64,000 nucleotides of DNA from Pseudomonadota bacterium (GCA_020161365.1 JAIUNU010000002.1:62001-126000), one strand, 5' to 3'. Counted from the first letter of the stretch, positions 1 through 9,818 are shown. Notes: a model not told the origin generated them from the letters alone. Translations and numbers: made by a program.

Positions 1-1524
1 CCCGTCCACGGCGTCCTTGTCACCTCCGCCGGACGTCGCGGCGGGCTTGCGGCGGGCCACGATGTCGTCGAACTGCTTGCGCCAGGCCTTGACCCGCTCG
101 GGCGGGGCGTGCGGGTCATTGATCAGGGGCTGCAAGAGGACGGCGGCCTCCTCGAACCGGTCGCGACGCACCAGGCCGTCGACCGCGCCCAGCCGGAACG
201 CGGCGACCTGAGGCGCGATGGCTTGCGCCTTCAGCAGAACATTGAGGATGTTGTCGCTGGGGTAGGACGGCTCGCCGCGCCGAGTCATGGCGTAGTCGTA
301 CAGCACCAGCGGGTTGTCGGGATCGAGCTTGAAGGCTGCGGCGAGGTGGTCTCGCGCCTCCTCCAGCCAACGCGCCGCCTGGGCTGGCTCGGTGCGGGCC
401 TGCAGCATGCAAGACCAACCCAGTATCTGCAGCGCCTCCACATCCGTGGGGTCGGCGGCGATGCGCCCACGCAGCAGGCTCTGAGCCTTGGCCCGATCGC
501 CAAAGTCGTTCTCCGCGCGCGCGAGGGTCAGTTCGGCGAAGCGATCGCCGGGGAAACGCGACGCCCGCTCGCGGATCAGCGCCAGAAGCGCGGGGCGGTC
601 GGCCGTAGGGACGCCCATCTTCAGCCGCTGGTTTTCCAGGATCAACGCATCCGTCGAGGGCGGCAGGGCCGTGAAGGTCAGGTTCAGCGCCGAGGACGGC
701 GGCCGGGGCATGCGCTTGCCCGGCAGGGCGACCATGTAGCGCTTGAGGGTCTTCTCCAGGTCGGCGAAGGGGATGCCGCTGGCCTGGGGAAACAAGGCGA
801 CCGGATCGCCGCCCGCCGCCACGCTTCGCGCATAGGCCGCCAGACGCTTCAGGCGCTCTGGATCGGACATCATGTAGTGGGTCAGGATCCAGGCCTGGGC
901 GTAGAAGGCCGAGATGTCCGCTCGCTCTCCGGTCAGCGCCCGCCGTCCCAGGATTGTCTCGAACGGCGACCAGATCTGGCCGCGAAGCCAGCCGATACGG
1001 GGATTGGTGACGCCCACCTCGACGACGTCGCCCTTGAACCGGGCCGTCATCATGTATTCGGCGTAGCCCTCGACCAGCCAGGAGGGATAGGCGGCCGGCG
1101 CGTGCTGCATCATGAAGTGGTGGGCGTACTCATGGAACATGACCCTGAGCGCCACGTCGCTGTCATTGCCCGCCGTCAGCACCGCGAAGACTTCGCCCAC
1201 GCCCGCTGAAAAGAACCCGCTGATATTCTGGTCGCCCGGCCGTACGCGCTTAAAGTCCGCGCGGCTCGGCGCCAGATAGATCGGCAAGCGCCGCGCCGGC
1301 GGGGCGTCGCCCATGCCGTGCAGCGTGCGAAGAAGTCCGTCGAAGTCCTCAAGATCCCGCGCCATCTCGCGCAGGGTCTTCTCCCCCTCGTTGCCGAAGA
1401 GCGCGAAGGAGCGGCTCTCGGCCTTGAGCCAGGGGCTCGCCGCCAGCGCCGTCGAAGGCAGGCCCAGCGCAACGGGGGCGGAGACGGTCGCCAGCAATGC
1501 GCGACGCGAGATCAATCGGGACAT
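1..1524 (-). CDS. Secreted gluzincin-like metallopeptidase with TPR-like repeats, 3' end cut by window edge
   Basis: The reading frame is open from the ATG at 1524 to the left edge (508 codons), so the C-terminus is missing. Residues 1-28 form a signal peptide with a twin-arginine-like SRRALLA stretch, suggesting Tat export. The zinc-binding motif HEYAHHF is at about residues 131-137, followed by EGYAEY at about 152-157, which carries the likely third ligand. This is the peptidase MA/DUF1570-like arrangement. The C-terminal half contains helical repeats typical of TPR segments. It is a paralogue of the next gene (1610-3142), which has the same architecture. The substrate is unknown. Confidence 0.8.
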   Translation of the reverse strand, partial: MSRLISRRALLATVSAPVALGLPSTALAASPWLKAESRSFALFGNEGEKTLREMARDLEDFDGLLRTLHGMGDAPPARRLPIYLAPSRADFKRVRPGDQNISGFFSAGVGEVFAVLTAGNDSDVALRVMFHEYAHHFMMQHAPAAYPSWLVEGYAEYMMTARFKGDVVEVGVTNPRIGWLRGQIWSPFETILGRRALTGERADISAFYAQAWILTHYMMSDPERLKRLAAYARSVAAGGDPVALFPQASGIPFADLEKTLKRYMVALPGKRMPRPPSSALNLTFTALPPSTDALILENQRLKMGVPTADRPALLALIRERASRFPGDRFAELTLARAENDFGDRAKAQSLLRGRIAADPTDVEALQILGWSCMLQARTEPAQAARWLEEARDHLAAAFKLDPDNPLVLYDYAMTRRGEPSYPSDNILNVLLKAQAIAPQVAAFRLGAVDGLVRRDRFEEAAVLLQPLINDPHAPPERVKAWRKQFDDIVARRKPAATSGGGDKDAVDG

Positions 1525-1609
1525 CACTTCTCCTGGGTCCACAACGCCGAAACCGCCGGAGTCGGTCCGTGGGCTTCACCGCGCCACCCAGTCAACGGGC
1601 AGTGAACGC

Positions 1610-3142
1610 TCATGAGCTCGGGCCGGCCGTCTCGGGCGCTGCGCCCTGACTGCTCCCGACGGACGCGCCGGCTGCCGCCTCATCGATCGCCTTGACCATC
1701 GCCTGCGCGGCATCGACCGCTTCTCCCCCGTGAGGGCTGCGGGCCAGAGGCATCAGCACAGCCTTGGCGATGACCGGCTCGTTGGTCGCGATCAGCGCCC
1801 GCGCCGCCTCCAGCCGATAGAGTCCCACCTCGGGCCCCATCTCCACGGCCTTGAGGCGGATGTCCACGAGGCGGGACGTCAGGGGTTCGAGCGCCTTGCT
1901 GTTGGCGTAACCGCGCAAGACCACCGGATTGTCCGGATCGAGCTTGAAGGCGCGGGCGAACAACTTCGCCGCCTCGGCGAAGGCGGTGGGGCGGACCGCC
2001 GCGTCGGCGGCTCCCGCGGCCAGGCGGCTTTCTCCCAAGGCGATCAGGGCCTCCAGGTCCTGGGGGTCGGCCGCCAGAAGCCCGTTGAGCATGCCCTCCC
2101 CCAGGGCGCGGTCGCCGTAGCGGGTTTCGGCCCGGGCCAGCACCACCTTGGCGAAACGGTCATCCCCCGCCTTGGCGGCGGCCTTGCGCACGGCGGCGAG
2201 AAAGGCCGGCTGATCGGCGTCGGCCACGCCGATCTTCATGCGCTGCGACTCCAGCAAAAGGCCATCGGCGCTGGCCGGCAGCCGGGTGATGGTCATCGCC
2301 GGCTCGCCGCTCTCGGTCCGAAGCAGGGCGCCGCCGGGGATTGGCTTGCTCATATAGTCCTGGAGCTTCAGACGCAGCGCTTTCGGGTCGTCGCCATAGA
2401 CGCGTTTCCAGGCTCCGATGGCATCGCGGCTGTCACGGGCGTCGTCGAGATAGGCCTTCAGCCGCTTGTATCGCTCGGGATTGGAGATCACGTAGTGGGT
2501 CAACAGCCAGGCCTGGGCGTAGTACGCCGCGCCCTCGTCGCGCCGCAGCGCTCCGGGTCGCTTGGTCAGCACATCTTCGATCGGGATCCAGCTGCCCGGC
2601 TGGGTCAGGGTGCGGGCGCGGCCTCGGTTGACCCCGCCGAAGACCAACTGCTTCGCGCCCAGATCGGCGGTCATGTAGTATTCGGCGTAGCCCTCGACGA
2701 GCCAGGCCGGATAGGCGCTGGGATAGTAGCGCAGCATGAAGTGATGCACGTATTCGTGCAGCACCGCGTCGTCGCCCTTGTTCTCGTCATTGTCGCCCGT
2801 GACGCCGTCGCGAACCGCCACGACGAACGTTTCCCCCGGAGACGGAAAATAGACCCCCGCCGCGCGCTCCAGCCTCGGCTGGATGCGTTGCAGTTCAGAG
2901 AGGCTGCTGACGAGATAGACAGGGAGCTTGCGGGGCGTGGCCTCATCCTTGGGTCGGCCGTGCCGACGGCGCAGCAGGCCGTCGAAATCCTCAAGCTGCG
3001 TCGCGTAGAGACGAACCCCGCGCTCGCTCCGGCCATAGACGACGAAGTGCGCGCTCTCGGCTCTCAACCACTCGGCGTGCGCCGCGCCGTCCCCCAAGAG
3101 AGCCGCCAGCGCCACCGCCGCGCCCCAGACTTTCGCTCGCAT
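1610..3142 (-). CDS. Secreted gluzincin-like metallopeptidase with TPR-like repeats
   Basis: The protein has 510 residues. The frame is open further upstream to 3328, but that would run into the TonB receptor gene. The ATG at 3142 directly precedes a good signal peptide (about residues 1-23, ending AHA), so it was chosen. The zinc motif HEYVHHF is at about 129-135 and EGYAEY at about 150-155. The C-terminal half is alanine-rich helical repeats. It shares order, motif spacing and length class with the neighbour at 1-1524, so the two are tandem duplicates. Periplasmic or secreted location is inferred from the signal peptide. No substrate can be named. Confidence 0.8.
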   Translation of the reverse strand: MRAKVWGAAVALAALLGDGAAHAEWLRAESAHFVVYGRSERGVRLYATQLEDFDGLLRRRHGRPKDEATPRKLPVYLVSSLSELQRIQPRLERAAGVYFPSPGETFVVAVRDGVTGDNDENKGDDAVLHEYVHHFMLRYYPSAYPAWLVEGYAEYYMTADLGAKQLVFGGVNRGRARTLTQPGSWIPIEDVLTKRPGALRRDEGAAYYAQAWLLTHYVISNPERYKRLKAYLDDARDSRDAIGAWKRVYGDDPKALRLKLQDYMSKPIPGGALLRTESGEPAMTITRLPASADGLLLESQRMKIGVADADQPAFLAAVRKAAAKAGDDRFAKVVLARAETRYGDRALGEGMLNGLLAADPQDLEALIALGESRLAAGAADAAVRPTAFAEAAKLFARAFKLDPDNPVVLRGYANSKALEPLTSRLVDIRLKAVEMGPEVGLYRLEAARALIATNEPVIAKAVLMPLARSPHGGEAVDAAQAMVKAIDEAAAGASVGSSQGAAPETAGPSS

Positions 3143-3287
3143 GACGCCCCCACAGAAGCACGATCGGACGTACGGCCCGGGCGCGCAATCTTGAATTGAG
3201 CTTAGGCGAGAACGGGGAGCGGCTTCAACTCTTTCCTGTTCTGGCGAGAGGCCGCGACGAAACCGGGTTCGTCGCAGCCCACCGTCT

Positions 3288-5678
3288 TTAGAACTTCGCC
3301 GCCAGGCGGGCGTACCAGAGCCCACCATCGGTGTCGTAGGGGGCGTTGCGCGAATAGATCAGACCGCGCGAGGCCTGGAAGGTCGCCTCGTCCGGATAGG
3401 TGTCGAACAGGTTTTCGGCGCCGACCGTCAGCTTGATGGCGGGCGTGACCTGGGCGCTGACCGACAGGTCGATCAGGGTCTTGCCGGCGAAGGTCTGGAT
3501 CAGGTCGGCCGCGCCGTTGGCCTGGGCGTCCGTCCATTCACCCGACCAGCGGGCGCGGATCAGGCCGCTGAACAGGCCGCGCGCATAGTCGAACGACACG
3601 TTGGCGGCGTTCTGCGGCAGCCCGTCCTCCAGGTTGATCTTGGCCAGGCGCGAGACCTCGGTCAGCTTGGATCGCGTGACCTTGGTGTCGTTCCAGTTCC
3701 AGGCGGCGGTCAGACCAGCCCGGCCGCCCCACAGGGCTCCACGCCAGGCGCCGACGACATCGACGCCCTGCGTGCGGGTGTCGAATGAATTGGTGAAGTA
3801 GCTGACGGTCGTCAGGCTGTCGGCGCCGGGCACGCCGGCCGCCACCAGTTGAGCGCGGAGAGCCGGCGTCACCGTGAAGTTCGGCGAGACTGCGAAGCGG
3901 TTGTCGACCTCGATGCGGTAGTAGTCGACCGAGGCGCTGAAGCCGCCCTGGCGGAACACCGCGCCCAGCGACAGGTTCTGCGACTCTTCCGGTTCCAGCG
4001 GCTTGCCGCCCAGCGCCACAGCAATCGGATTGACCGGGGACAGACGCCCCGAGGTGAAGAGCTGCAGCGTCGTGGTGTTCAGACCCTGCGAGGTGCGGGT
4101 GTTGTTGATCTGACCGGCGGTCGGAGCCCGGAAGCCCGTCGAGACCGCACCGCGCAGCGCAAAGTTCGGCGTCAGCTCATAGCGTGCGGCGATCTTGCCG
4201 TCGGTGGTCTGACCGAACTCCGAAAAGTCCTCGTGACGGATCGCGATGTCGACGCCGAACTTGGCGGTGAGCGGCAGGTCGAGATCCACATAGCCTGCAT
4301 AGCTGGTCTGGTCCCAGGACCCGGCCTGGCTGGGGGCATAGCCGGGGAAGCCGTTCGACCCGCTGGGCAGGCCGGCCGCGGCGCCCGGGCCCACGTCCCA
4401 CGAGAACCGATCGCCGGCCTTGATTTCGTAGGTTTCCTTGCGCGCTTCCAGGCCGACGGCAAGGTTGGCGGGCTTGGCCAGGAACGACCAGCCCAGCGGA
4501 CGCGAGGCGTCCAGGTTCAGGGCGCCTTCCTTCTGGATCAGGGCGCCGGCGTTGAAACGCGTCGGCGACTGCGGCCCAAACGAGGCGTTGATGCTGTTGC
4601 TGAGCACGTAGTCGACCCGATCCTCACCCCAGCCGGCCGAGAGGTCCCACGACCAGCCCATGGCGTCGCCGCGCAGGCCGCCGTTCACCGAACTGTTGGT
4701 CTCGTCCTGGCCGAACTTCGGAGAGAACCCGGCCGGATAGATCTGGCTCAGCGACCAGCCCGGGAACACCGTCGAGGTGCGATACGAGCTGTCGGTGGAC
4801 GGGTTGCGCCAGTTGAAGTCGGTGACGCCGCTCATGTCGCTGTAGGTCACGAAGCCGTAGGCCTCGACCGCATCATTGATCGGCAGGACCAGATTCAACG
4901 AACCGCGCCACACTTCGCGATCCGGCTGGCCCCAGCGCTGGACGGGGTTAGGCACCTTGATGGTCGGATTCGCGGCCTGGAAGGCGACCGCGTCCGGGCG
5001 CTGGCGGGTGCGCGAGGTGGCCTCGGCCTTGGTGTAGTCAAGGGCCGCCACAAGGCTGCCGCCCTGACCGAGGGCGAAGCCATAGCGCGCGCCGAGCTCG
5101 GTCTTGTCGCCGTCACCCGCATAGTAGCGGCCATACTGGCCGTAGCCCTCGAAGCCGGTCTTGCTGGACAGGATGATGTTGATCACCCCGGCGATGGCGT
5201 CCGAGCCGTATTGGGCCGAAGCGCCGTCGCGCAGCACTTCGATGCGCTCCAGACCGCTGGTCCCGATCGAGGCCAGGTCGACGCCCTGTTGGCCGCGGCC
5301 GCCCAGAACCGCCGAGCGATGGCGGCGCTTGCCATTGACCAGCACCAGGGTCTGGTCGGGCGAGAGGCCGCGCAAGGTCGCTGGGCGCACGAAAGCTTGG
5401 CCGTCGGCCGCCGGCAGGCGCTGGACGTTGAACGACGGCGTGGTTGCCGCCAGCTTGTTCATGATCTCGTCCGAGACGATGCTCTTCAGCGTCTCCTGGC
5501 TGACCACGTCGATCGGCGCGGCCGACTCGAAAGCGGTGCGATCAAGACGGCGCGTTCCGGTCACCACCACCGTCTCCACTTCCGTGGCGGTCGATTGGGC
5601 GGGCGCCTGCTGGGCTTGGGCTTGGCTGGCGAGCGCCAGGACGAGCACGCCCCAGGCGGTGGTGGAAAGGAGCTTCAT
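3288..5678 (-). CDS. TonB-dependent outer membrane receptor
   Basis: The 796-residue protein is typical of the family. A signal peptide ends near residue 22 (SQAQAQ). A TonB-box-like stretch (ETVVVTGTRR) at about 35-44 is followed by the plug domain, with LRGLSPDQTLVLVNGKRRH and the conserved ERIEVLRDGASAQYGSDAIAGVINI region. The rest is a beta-barrel with alternating aromatic strands, ending in a C-terminal Phe as expected for BAM recognition. It takes up a large ligand across the outer membrane using TonB energy. The ligand cannot be read from sequence. The two metallopeptidase-like genes downstream on the same strand may be functionally linked, but this is inference. Confidence 0.93.
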   Translation of the reverse strand: MKLLSTTAWGVLVLALASQAQAQQAPAQSTATEVETVVVTGTRRLDRTAFESAAPIDVVSQETLKSIVSDEIMNKLAATTPSFNVQRLPAADGQAFVRPATLRGLSPDQTLVLVNGKRRHRSAVLGGRGQQGVDLASIGTSGLERIEVLRDGASAQYGSDAIAGVINIILSSKTGFEGYGQYGRYYAGDGDKTELGARYGFALGQGGSLVAALDYTKAEATSRTRQRPDAVAFQAANPTIKVPNPVQRWGQPDREVWRGSLNLVLPINDAVEAYGFVTYSDMSGVTDFNWRNPSTDSSYRTSTVFPGWSLSQIYPAGFSPKFGQDETNSSVNGGLRGDAMGWSWDLSAGWGEDRVDYVLSNSINASFGPQSPTRFNAGALIQKEGALNLDASRPLGWSFLAKPANLAVGLEARKETYEIKAGDRFSWDVGPGAAAGLPSGSNGFPGYAPSQAGSWDQTSYAGYVDLDLPLTAKFGVDIAIRHEDFSEFGQTTDGKIAARYELTPNFALRGAVSTGFRAPTAGQINNTRTSQGLNTTTLQLFTSGRLSPVNPIAVALGGKPLEPEESQNLSLGAVFRQGGFSASVDYYRIEVDNRFAVSPNFTVTPALRAQLVAAGVPGADSLTTVSYFTNSFDTRTQGVDVVGAWRGALWGGRAGLTAAWNWNDTKVTRSKLTEVSRLAKINLEDGLPQNAANVSFDYARGLFSGLIRARWSGEWTDAQANGAADLIQTFAGKTLIDLSVSAQVTPAIKLTVGAENLFDTYPDEATFQASRGLIYSRNAPYDTDGGLWYARLAAKF

Positions 5679-5974
5679 GGCGAACCCTCGGTGTGTCTGA
5701 TCCGCCGGGGTTAGCGATCCCCCTTGTCAGAGAGGCGACACGCCCATGTTGGTTCCGTGAAGGGTTTGCGTCATTCGTCCTCCGATCGAGCTGAGGCAAA
5801 AATGCTCGCGAGCGGGAGCCTGCAAGGTTCGCGAGACGCGCCCCTAACGCTCGGCCGCCAAAGCGACCACACGCGTCAAAATGCCCCTATTCGAAGAGGG
5901 GGTTTGGAGTCATGCTCCAGCTGTTCGCACCGGAAGGCGTCAGATCGCCGGGCGTATGGAGGAGAAATCGAAAG

Positions 5975-6106
5975 ATGGCCCTGCTCGACCATCATCGTGG
6001 CCCGGCGCGTCAACACCCGGCGGGCAGCGCGCTGTGTTTTGGCCTCACCATCGCGGGCCTGACCGCCCTGGCGGTGGCGCTGAGTTGGGCGATGAATTTC
6101 GTCTAG
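5975..6106 (+). CDS. Small single-pass membrane protein (43 aa)
   Basis: A short ORF lies in the 438-base gap between the TonB receptor and the minus-strand gene at 6117. It starts at ATG 5975 with a purine-rich GGAGG about 13 bases upstream. The N-terminus is charged and His/Arg-rich. The C-terminal half is a hydrophobic helix (GLTIAGLTALAVALSWAM). Third codon positions are almost all G or C, as in the flanking genes, which supports coding. Function is unknown. The rest of the gap shows no recognised element. Confidence 0.5.
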   Translation: MALLDHHRGPARQHPAGSALCFGLTIAGLTALAVALSWAMNFV

Positions 6107-6116
6107 GGCGAAGCCT

Positions 6117-6545
6117 CTAGGCAGCCAGCCTGCGCCAGACTTGACGATCGGCCTCGATGTTGGTCAGCGCGCCGCTGTTCTGGCGCTCCAGCAATGTGGC
6201 CATGATTTCGATCCCCAGTTGGGCGTATCGCACCTGCACGTCAGCGACCCGGCAGCCGCGCCCCGGCGCGATGAAAAGCGCTGCGTTGACGTCCGGAGCC
6301 TTCGACACGATCAGGGCCGCGAGACGTTCGGCGCGCTCTCGGTCCTTGAGGTGCAGCAACGGCTCCTCGGAGAACAGCTCCTTGCCCAATTCCCCCACAT
6401 AGCTCAGCGAGAGCTTGGCGAAACGGTCGCGCGTGACCGGCGGGGTCAGTTCCGCCGGGTCGAAGCTCAGGACCACATCGTTCAGGAGGAAAAGCATGGC
6501 GGGGACTACGGGCAATCGTGGGGTGAACAGGAACCCCGTCATCAT
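6117..6545 (-). CDS. Conserved hypothetical protein
   Basis: A 142-residue ORF with good codon bias. An internal ATG at 6497 (MLFLLNDVVLSFD) is an equally plausible start and would give 126 residues. Neither start has a strong ribosome binding site. The protein is mixed alpha/beta with no signal peptide and no recognisable catalytic motif. It stands alone between the small membrane ORF and the DUF1491 gene. No function is proposed. Confidence 0.65.
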   Translation of the reverse strand: MMTGFLFTPRLPVVPAMLFLLNDVVLSFDPAELTPPVTRDRFAKLSLSYVGELGKELFSEEPLLHLKDRERAERLAALIVSKAPDVNAALFIAPGRGCRVADVQVRYAQLGIEIMATLLERQNSGALTNIEADRQVWRRLAA

Positions 6546-6624
6546 GCCCGACCACGCTTTCGCTCCGGTTTAGGAGCAGGGTTAACGTGATGACGTCCTG
6601 GACGGGCTCACCCCGTTTCGCGCG

Positions 6625-6954
6625 TCAGGATTCGACCGGCTCGGTCAGAAAGTGGCGTCCCTCGCGGTCCTCGATCTCGACCACCCAGACATCCGGATCG
6701 ATGCGCGCCGCGCGCTCGGCATAGGCGTCGAGATCCGGCTCGAAGGTCGAGCGGACCGGCTGCATCCAGAACCGTTCGCCATCCCCGCGCGTGGCCTCGC
6801 TGAACAGGCGCGCTGTCCCCTCCCGGCGATCCACCACCTTCACCAGCACCGCCCCGGCCCGCGCGTCGCCCTTGCGACCGACCGTGGCGAAGGCCCCGCC
6901 CAATTCGGCGCGCCGGATCAAGGCGGCGACCCAGATATCCGTCGAAAGAAGCAT
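6625..6954 (-). CDS. DUF1491 family protein
   Basis: A 109-residue protein beginning MLLSTDIWVAALIRRAE, with the conserved pattern VLVKVVDRREGTARLFSEATR and a C-terminal DPDVWVVEIEDREGRHFL. This is the size and layout of the alphaproteobacterial DUF1491 family (known from family recognition, not from a search). It is probably cytoplasmic and its role is unknown. It sits upstream of, and divergent from, the secreted protein at 7023. Confidence 0.8.
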   Translation of the reverse strand: MLLSTDIWVAALIRRAELGGAFATVGRKGDARAGAVLVKVVDRREGTARLFSEATRGDGERFWMQPVRSTFEPDLDAYAERAARIDPDVWVVEIEDREGRHFLTEPVES

Positions 6955-7022
6955 CGCTAACCGAACCGCAACCCGGGCGCGTCTAGAACCCGTCCTTCAA
7001 GTTTCGTCACTCCCATAGGCCA

Positions 7023-7913
7023 ATGACGTTCGCAGAGCACCAGAAAGGTCGCGTTCGACCCGCGATCGCCTTGGCGATTAGTGTTGCGGCGTCGGCCTGC
7101 CCCGGCGCCCTGCTCGCCGCCAACGCTGGTGACCAGTTGTACGAGCGAACGCTGATGACCGCAGCCGACGCACGCTGCCGCCTGTTCTCCCCAACCATCT
7201 CGGCTGCGCTCGACGCCTCCCGCGCCCAGGCCAGGGGCGCCACCCTGCGCTCCGGAGCCACCGAGCTACAGGTCACGGCGCTCGAGAAGCGGGCCCGCGC
7301 CAAGGCGGCCGGCGCCGCATGCGACTCCAAGGACCTGACCCTCGCCGCCTCGCGCGTGAAGAAGGCGTTCGAAGGCTATTCGCAAATGCTGACCATGACC
7401 TATCCGGGCGATGTCTCGTCCTGGAAGGCGGAGCGGTCGGTTTCGGCGACGATCCCGGTATGGCGGCTTTCACAGCCCTCAAGCTTCGGGGCCAATCGTG
7501 TGATGTTCGGTCTGGCGGGCCGCACGAAGGCCGTGATCGCCGTGGCCACCTTCGAGAACGGTCAACGCCCCTATGTGGCGCGGGTCATTCTGCGCGACAC
7601 CAACCGCACGCTCGGCCCCTATATCGACCCGCGCTCGGGCAAGAACCTGGCGGGCAAGGTCGCCCCGCGCAACGCCAGCCTCGTCTTTACCGCCGAGTCC
7701 CGCGATGAGGCGCCGCTGACCCTGCTGCCGACCGGCGCCAAGACGGGGTTGGCCTTCCGCTTCCCGCCGGCGGTGGCTCAAGCCATGTCGCAGTTGGACC
7801 CGCGAGAGGCGGTCGTCATCGAATTCGCCTTCGCCGGACGCGGTGAAGAGGACACACGAAAGGCCTATATCGAGGTGGGCGACTTCGCGGCGGGGATGGC
7901 CTTCCTCCGCTGA
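7023..7913 (+). CDS. Secreted hypothetical protein
   Basis: A 296-residue protein with a signal peptide at about residues 12-33 (AIALAISVAASACPGALLAA). The mature part has an N-terminal helical region with several cysteines, which could form disulfides in the periplasm. It is followed by a beta-rich region with WRLSQPSSFGANRVMFGLAG and VIEFAFAGRGEEDTRKAYIEVGDFAAG, loosely like exported stress proteins of the alphaproteobacteria. No catalytic motif is visible. It converges on the divJ gene with a gap of only 15 bases. Confidence 0.75.
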   Translation: MTFAEHQKGRVRPAIALAISVAASACPGALLAANAGDQLYERTLMTAADARCRLFSPTISAALDASRAQARGATLRSGATELQVTALEKRARAKAAGAACDSKDLTLAASRVKKAFEGYSQMLTMTYPGDVSSWKAERSVSATIPVWRLSQPSSFGANRVMFGLAGRTKAVIAVATFENGQRPYVARVILRDTNRTLGPYIDPRSGKNLAGKVAPRNASLVFTAESRDEAPLTLLPTGAKTGLAFRFPPAVAQAMSQLDPREAVVIEFAFAGRGEEDTRKAYIEVGDFAAGMAFLR

Positions 7914-7928
7914 CGCCACGCGACCGCC

Positions 7929-9818
7929 TCAGCGCGGCGCGAACGCGATGATATTGTCGCCTAGGCTGGTGGGCGGCGGCGCCTCGATGGCCGCGACCGG
8001 CTCCGGCGTGGGCTCCGTGACTGGCGTCGCCGCCGCGACCATCGGGGCCAGAAGCACCGGCAGGCGCACCGACACGGTCGTTCCCACCCCAAGCCGGCTT
8101 TCGATCATCATCTCGCCGCCGTGCAGCTGGGCGAAGGCGCGCACCAGCGACAGCCCCAGGCCCGTGCCCCGCGCGCGCTGCTCTACGCCCCCGGCCTGTT
8201 CATAGGGCCGGCCCAGGCGCTCGAGGTCCTCGGGACTGATGCCGACGCCGGTGTCGGCCACCACGACCTCAAGCACGCCGTCATAGCCATGGGCGGTCAC
8301 GGTGACCTGGCCGCCTCGCGGCGTGAACTTCAGGGCGTTCGACACCAGGTTCAGGACAATCTGCTTCAGGGCGCGCCGGTCGGCGTCGACCTCCAGCTCG
8401 CCCGGGGGCAGCACGCCGCGCAATTGGACGCCCGCCGTGTCGGACTGCACACGCAGCAGACGCATCGCCGCCTGAACCGCCTCGCGGGCGTCGAACACCC
8501 CCCGCTGCAGCTCGAACCGCTCGGCCTCGATTTTGGACATGTCGAGCACGTCGTTGATCAGGTCCAGCAGATGGCCGCCGCTCTCGTGGATCAGCTCGGC
8601 ATACTCGGCGTAGCGGTCGCTCAGCGGGCCGAACATGCGCGCGCGCATGATGTCGGAGAACCCCATGATGGCGTTCAAGGGCGTGCGCAGCTCATGGCTC
8701 ATATTGGCCAGGAATCGCGCCCGGCCGGCGGCCAGGGCTTCGGCGTCGACGCGGGCCCGATCCAGCGCGGTTTCGCGATCGCGCTCGATCGTGATGTCCC
8801 GCAGAACGCCCACCAGCTGGTTCGGCGCGACGCGATGGAGGTCCAGAGCCACAAGCCGTTCAACGCCCAGGGCGGGGTTGAAGGCCAGGCTGGCCGCCCC
8901 TTCGCGGTGCGCCTGCGAGACGGCGGCGGTCAGGCGCTGGCGATCGCCTGGAGCGGCGGCGCCCGAAAGGCCTCGCGTCATCAGGTCGGCCTTGGTGACG
9001 CCCGGCGGCGGCGCGCCGCGCGCTGCGGTCACCTCGCCCGCGCCCCGAACGGCGAGGGCCAGATAGGGCAGTCCGTCCAGAAGGGTCTCGAGTTCGATGA
9101 TCTCGCCCGCGTGCCGATCGTCGCGCGCGCCCTGACGGCGGCGGCCGATCAGCAATCCGGCGGCCAGACCCAGGCCCGTCGTCACCAGCGCCAGGAAGCC
9201 CAGCACGAAGGCCAGGGGGCCGGTCGGTGTCGGCGGAGCCAGGCCGGAAAGCTGGGTCAAGGCGGCGACGCAGGCGCCGATCAGAGCCAGGGCTGCGCCT
9301 TCGGCGAGCCGCTTGGGCTGGTCCAGCGTGGAGGCGGCCGCCACCGGCGCCAGGCACCAGGCGGCCATGGCGCCGGCCACGCCGCCGGTCAGAACGGCGG
9401 CGAGCGAACCGCCCACCGCCCACAGGACCAGGAGCAAAGACTGGGTCCGCTCGTCCGGACGATTGAAAATCAGAGACGCCAGCGCCGGAAAGGCGCCCGC
9501 AGCGAGGGCGGCCCAGACGGTCCAGGCGTTGGAATCGGTCGTGAACAGGGACGCCGCGGCCGCCAAGCAGACAGCCGCCAGCCACCCGAAACGCCACGCG
9601 CGCGCGGGATCGAAGGCGGCGGACGCGCCTTGGCGGCTCTTCAGGTCTGGAAGCGTCTCGAAGTCCAAGGCCGGTCGACTTTTTACGCGGCGGGGAGGAT
9701 CACCGTCGCCAAACCTTAACGCGGCGCAGCCCCCACCTCCAACCCCACACAATCTTCGGGCGATTATTCGTGTGGAAGCGCTGTGGACGGAAACGGAATC
9801 GTAAGCGCATGTCGGCAT
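7929..9818 (-). CDS. divJ: Membrane sensor histidine kinase, DivJ-type cell-cycle kinase
   Basis: The longest frame gives 629 residues. The first about 35-50 codons look unlike coding sequence and overlap the divergent gene's leader, so the true start probably lies downstream; a TTG at 9668 is one candidate. There are several hydrophobic helices at about residues 78-225, then a PAS-like linker. The HisKA domain carries the phosphorylated His in SHELRTPLNAIMGFSDIM (residue 375 of the longest frame). The HATPase follows, with N box LVSNALKF, G1 DTGVGIS and G2 GTGLGLSLV. In Caulobacter DivJ phosphorylates DivK and PleD at the stalked pole. The call rests on HisKA similarity, multi-helix topology and genomic position near infC-pheST. 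A different PdhS-family kinase remains possible. Confidence 0.78.
   Translation of the reverse strand: MPTCAYDSVSVHSASTRIIARRLCGVGGGGCAALRFGDGDPPRRVKSRPALDFETLPDLKSRQGASAAFDPARAWRFGWLAAVCLAAAASLFTTDSNAWTVWAALAAGAFPALASLIFNRPDERTQSLLLVLWAVGGSLAAVLTGGVAGAMAAWCLAPVAAASTLDQPKRLAEGAALALIGACVAALTQLSGLAPPTPTGPLAFVLGFLALVTTGLGLAAGLLIGRRRQGARDDRHAGEIIELETLLDGLPYLALAVRGAGEVTAARGAPPPGVTKADLMTRGLSGAAAPGDRQRLTAAVSQAHREGAASLAFNPALGVERLVALDLHRVAPNQLVGVLRDITIERDRETALDRARVDAEALAAGRARFLANMSHELRTPLNAIMGFSDIMRARMFGPLSDRYAEYAELIHESGGHLLDLINDVLDMSKIEAERFELQRGVFDAREAVQAAMRLLRVQSDTAGVQLRGVLPPGELEVDADRRALKQIVLNLVSNALKFTPRGGQVTVTAHGYDGVLEVVVADTGVGISPEDLERLGRPYEQAGGVEQRARGTGLGLSLVRAFAQLHGGEMMIESRLGVGTTVSVRLPVLLAPMVAAATPVTEPTPEPVAAIEAPPPTSLGDNIIAFAPR

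Noticed and set aside
3849..5714. 621-codon open frame on the plus strand across the TonB receptor
   Set aside because: Shadow ORF; the receptor on the minus strand has signal, plug and barrel.
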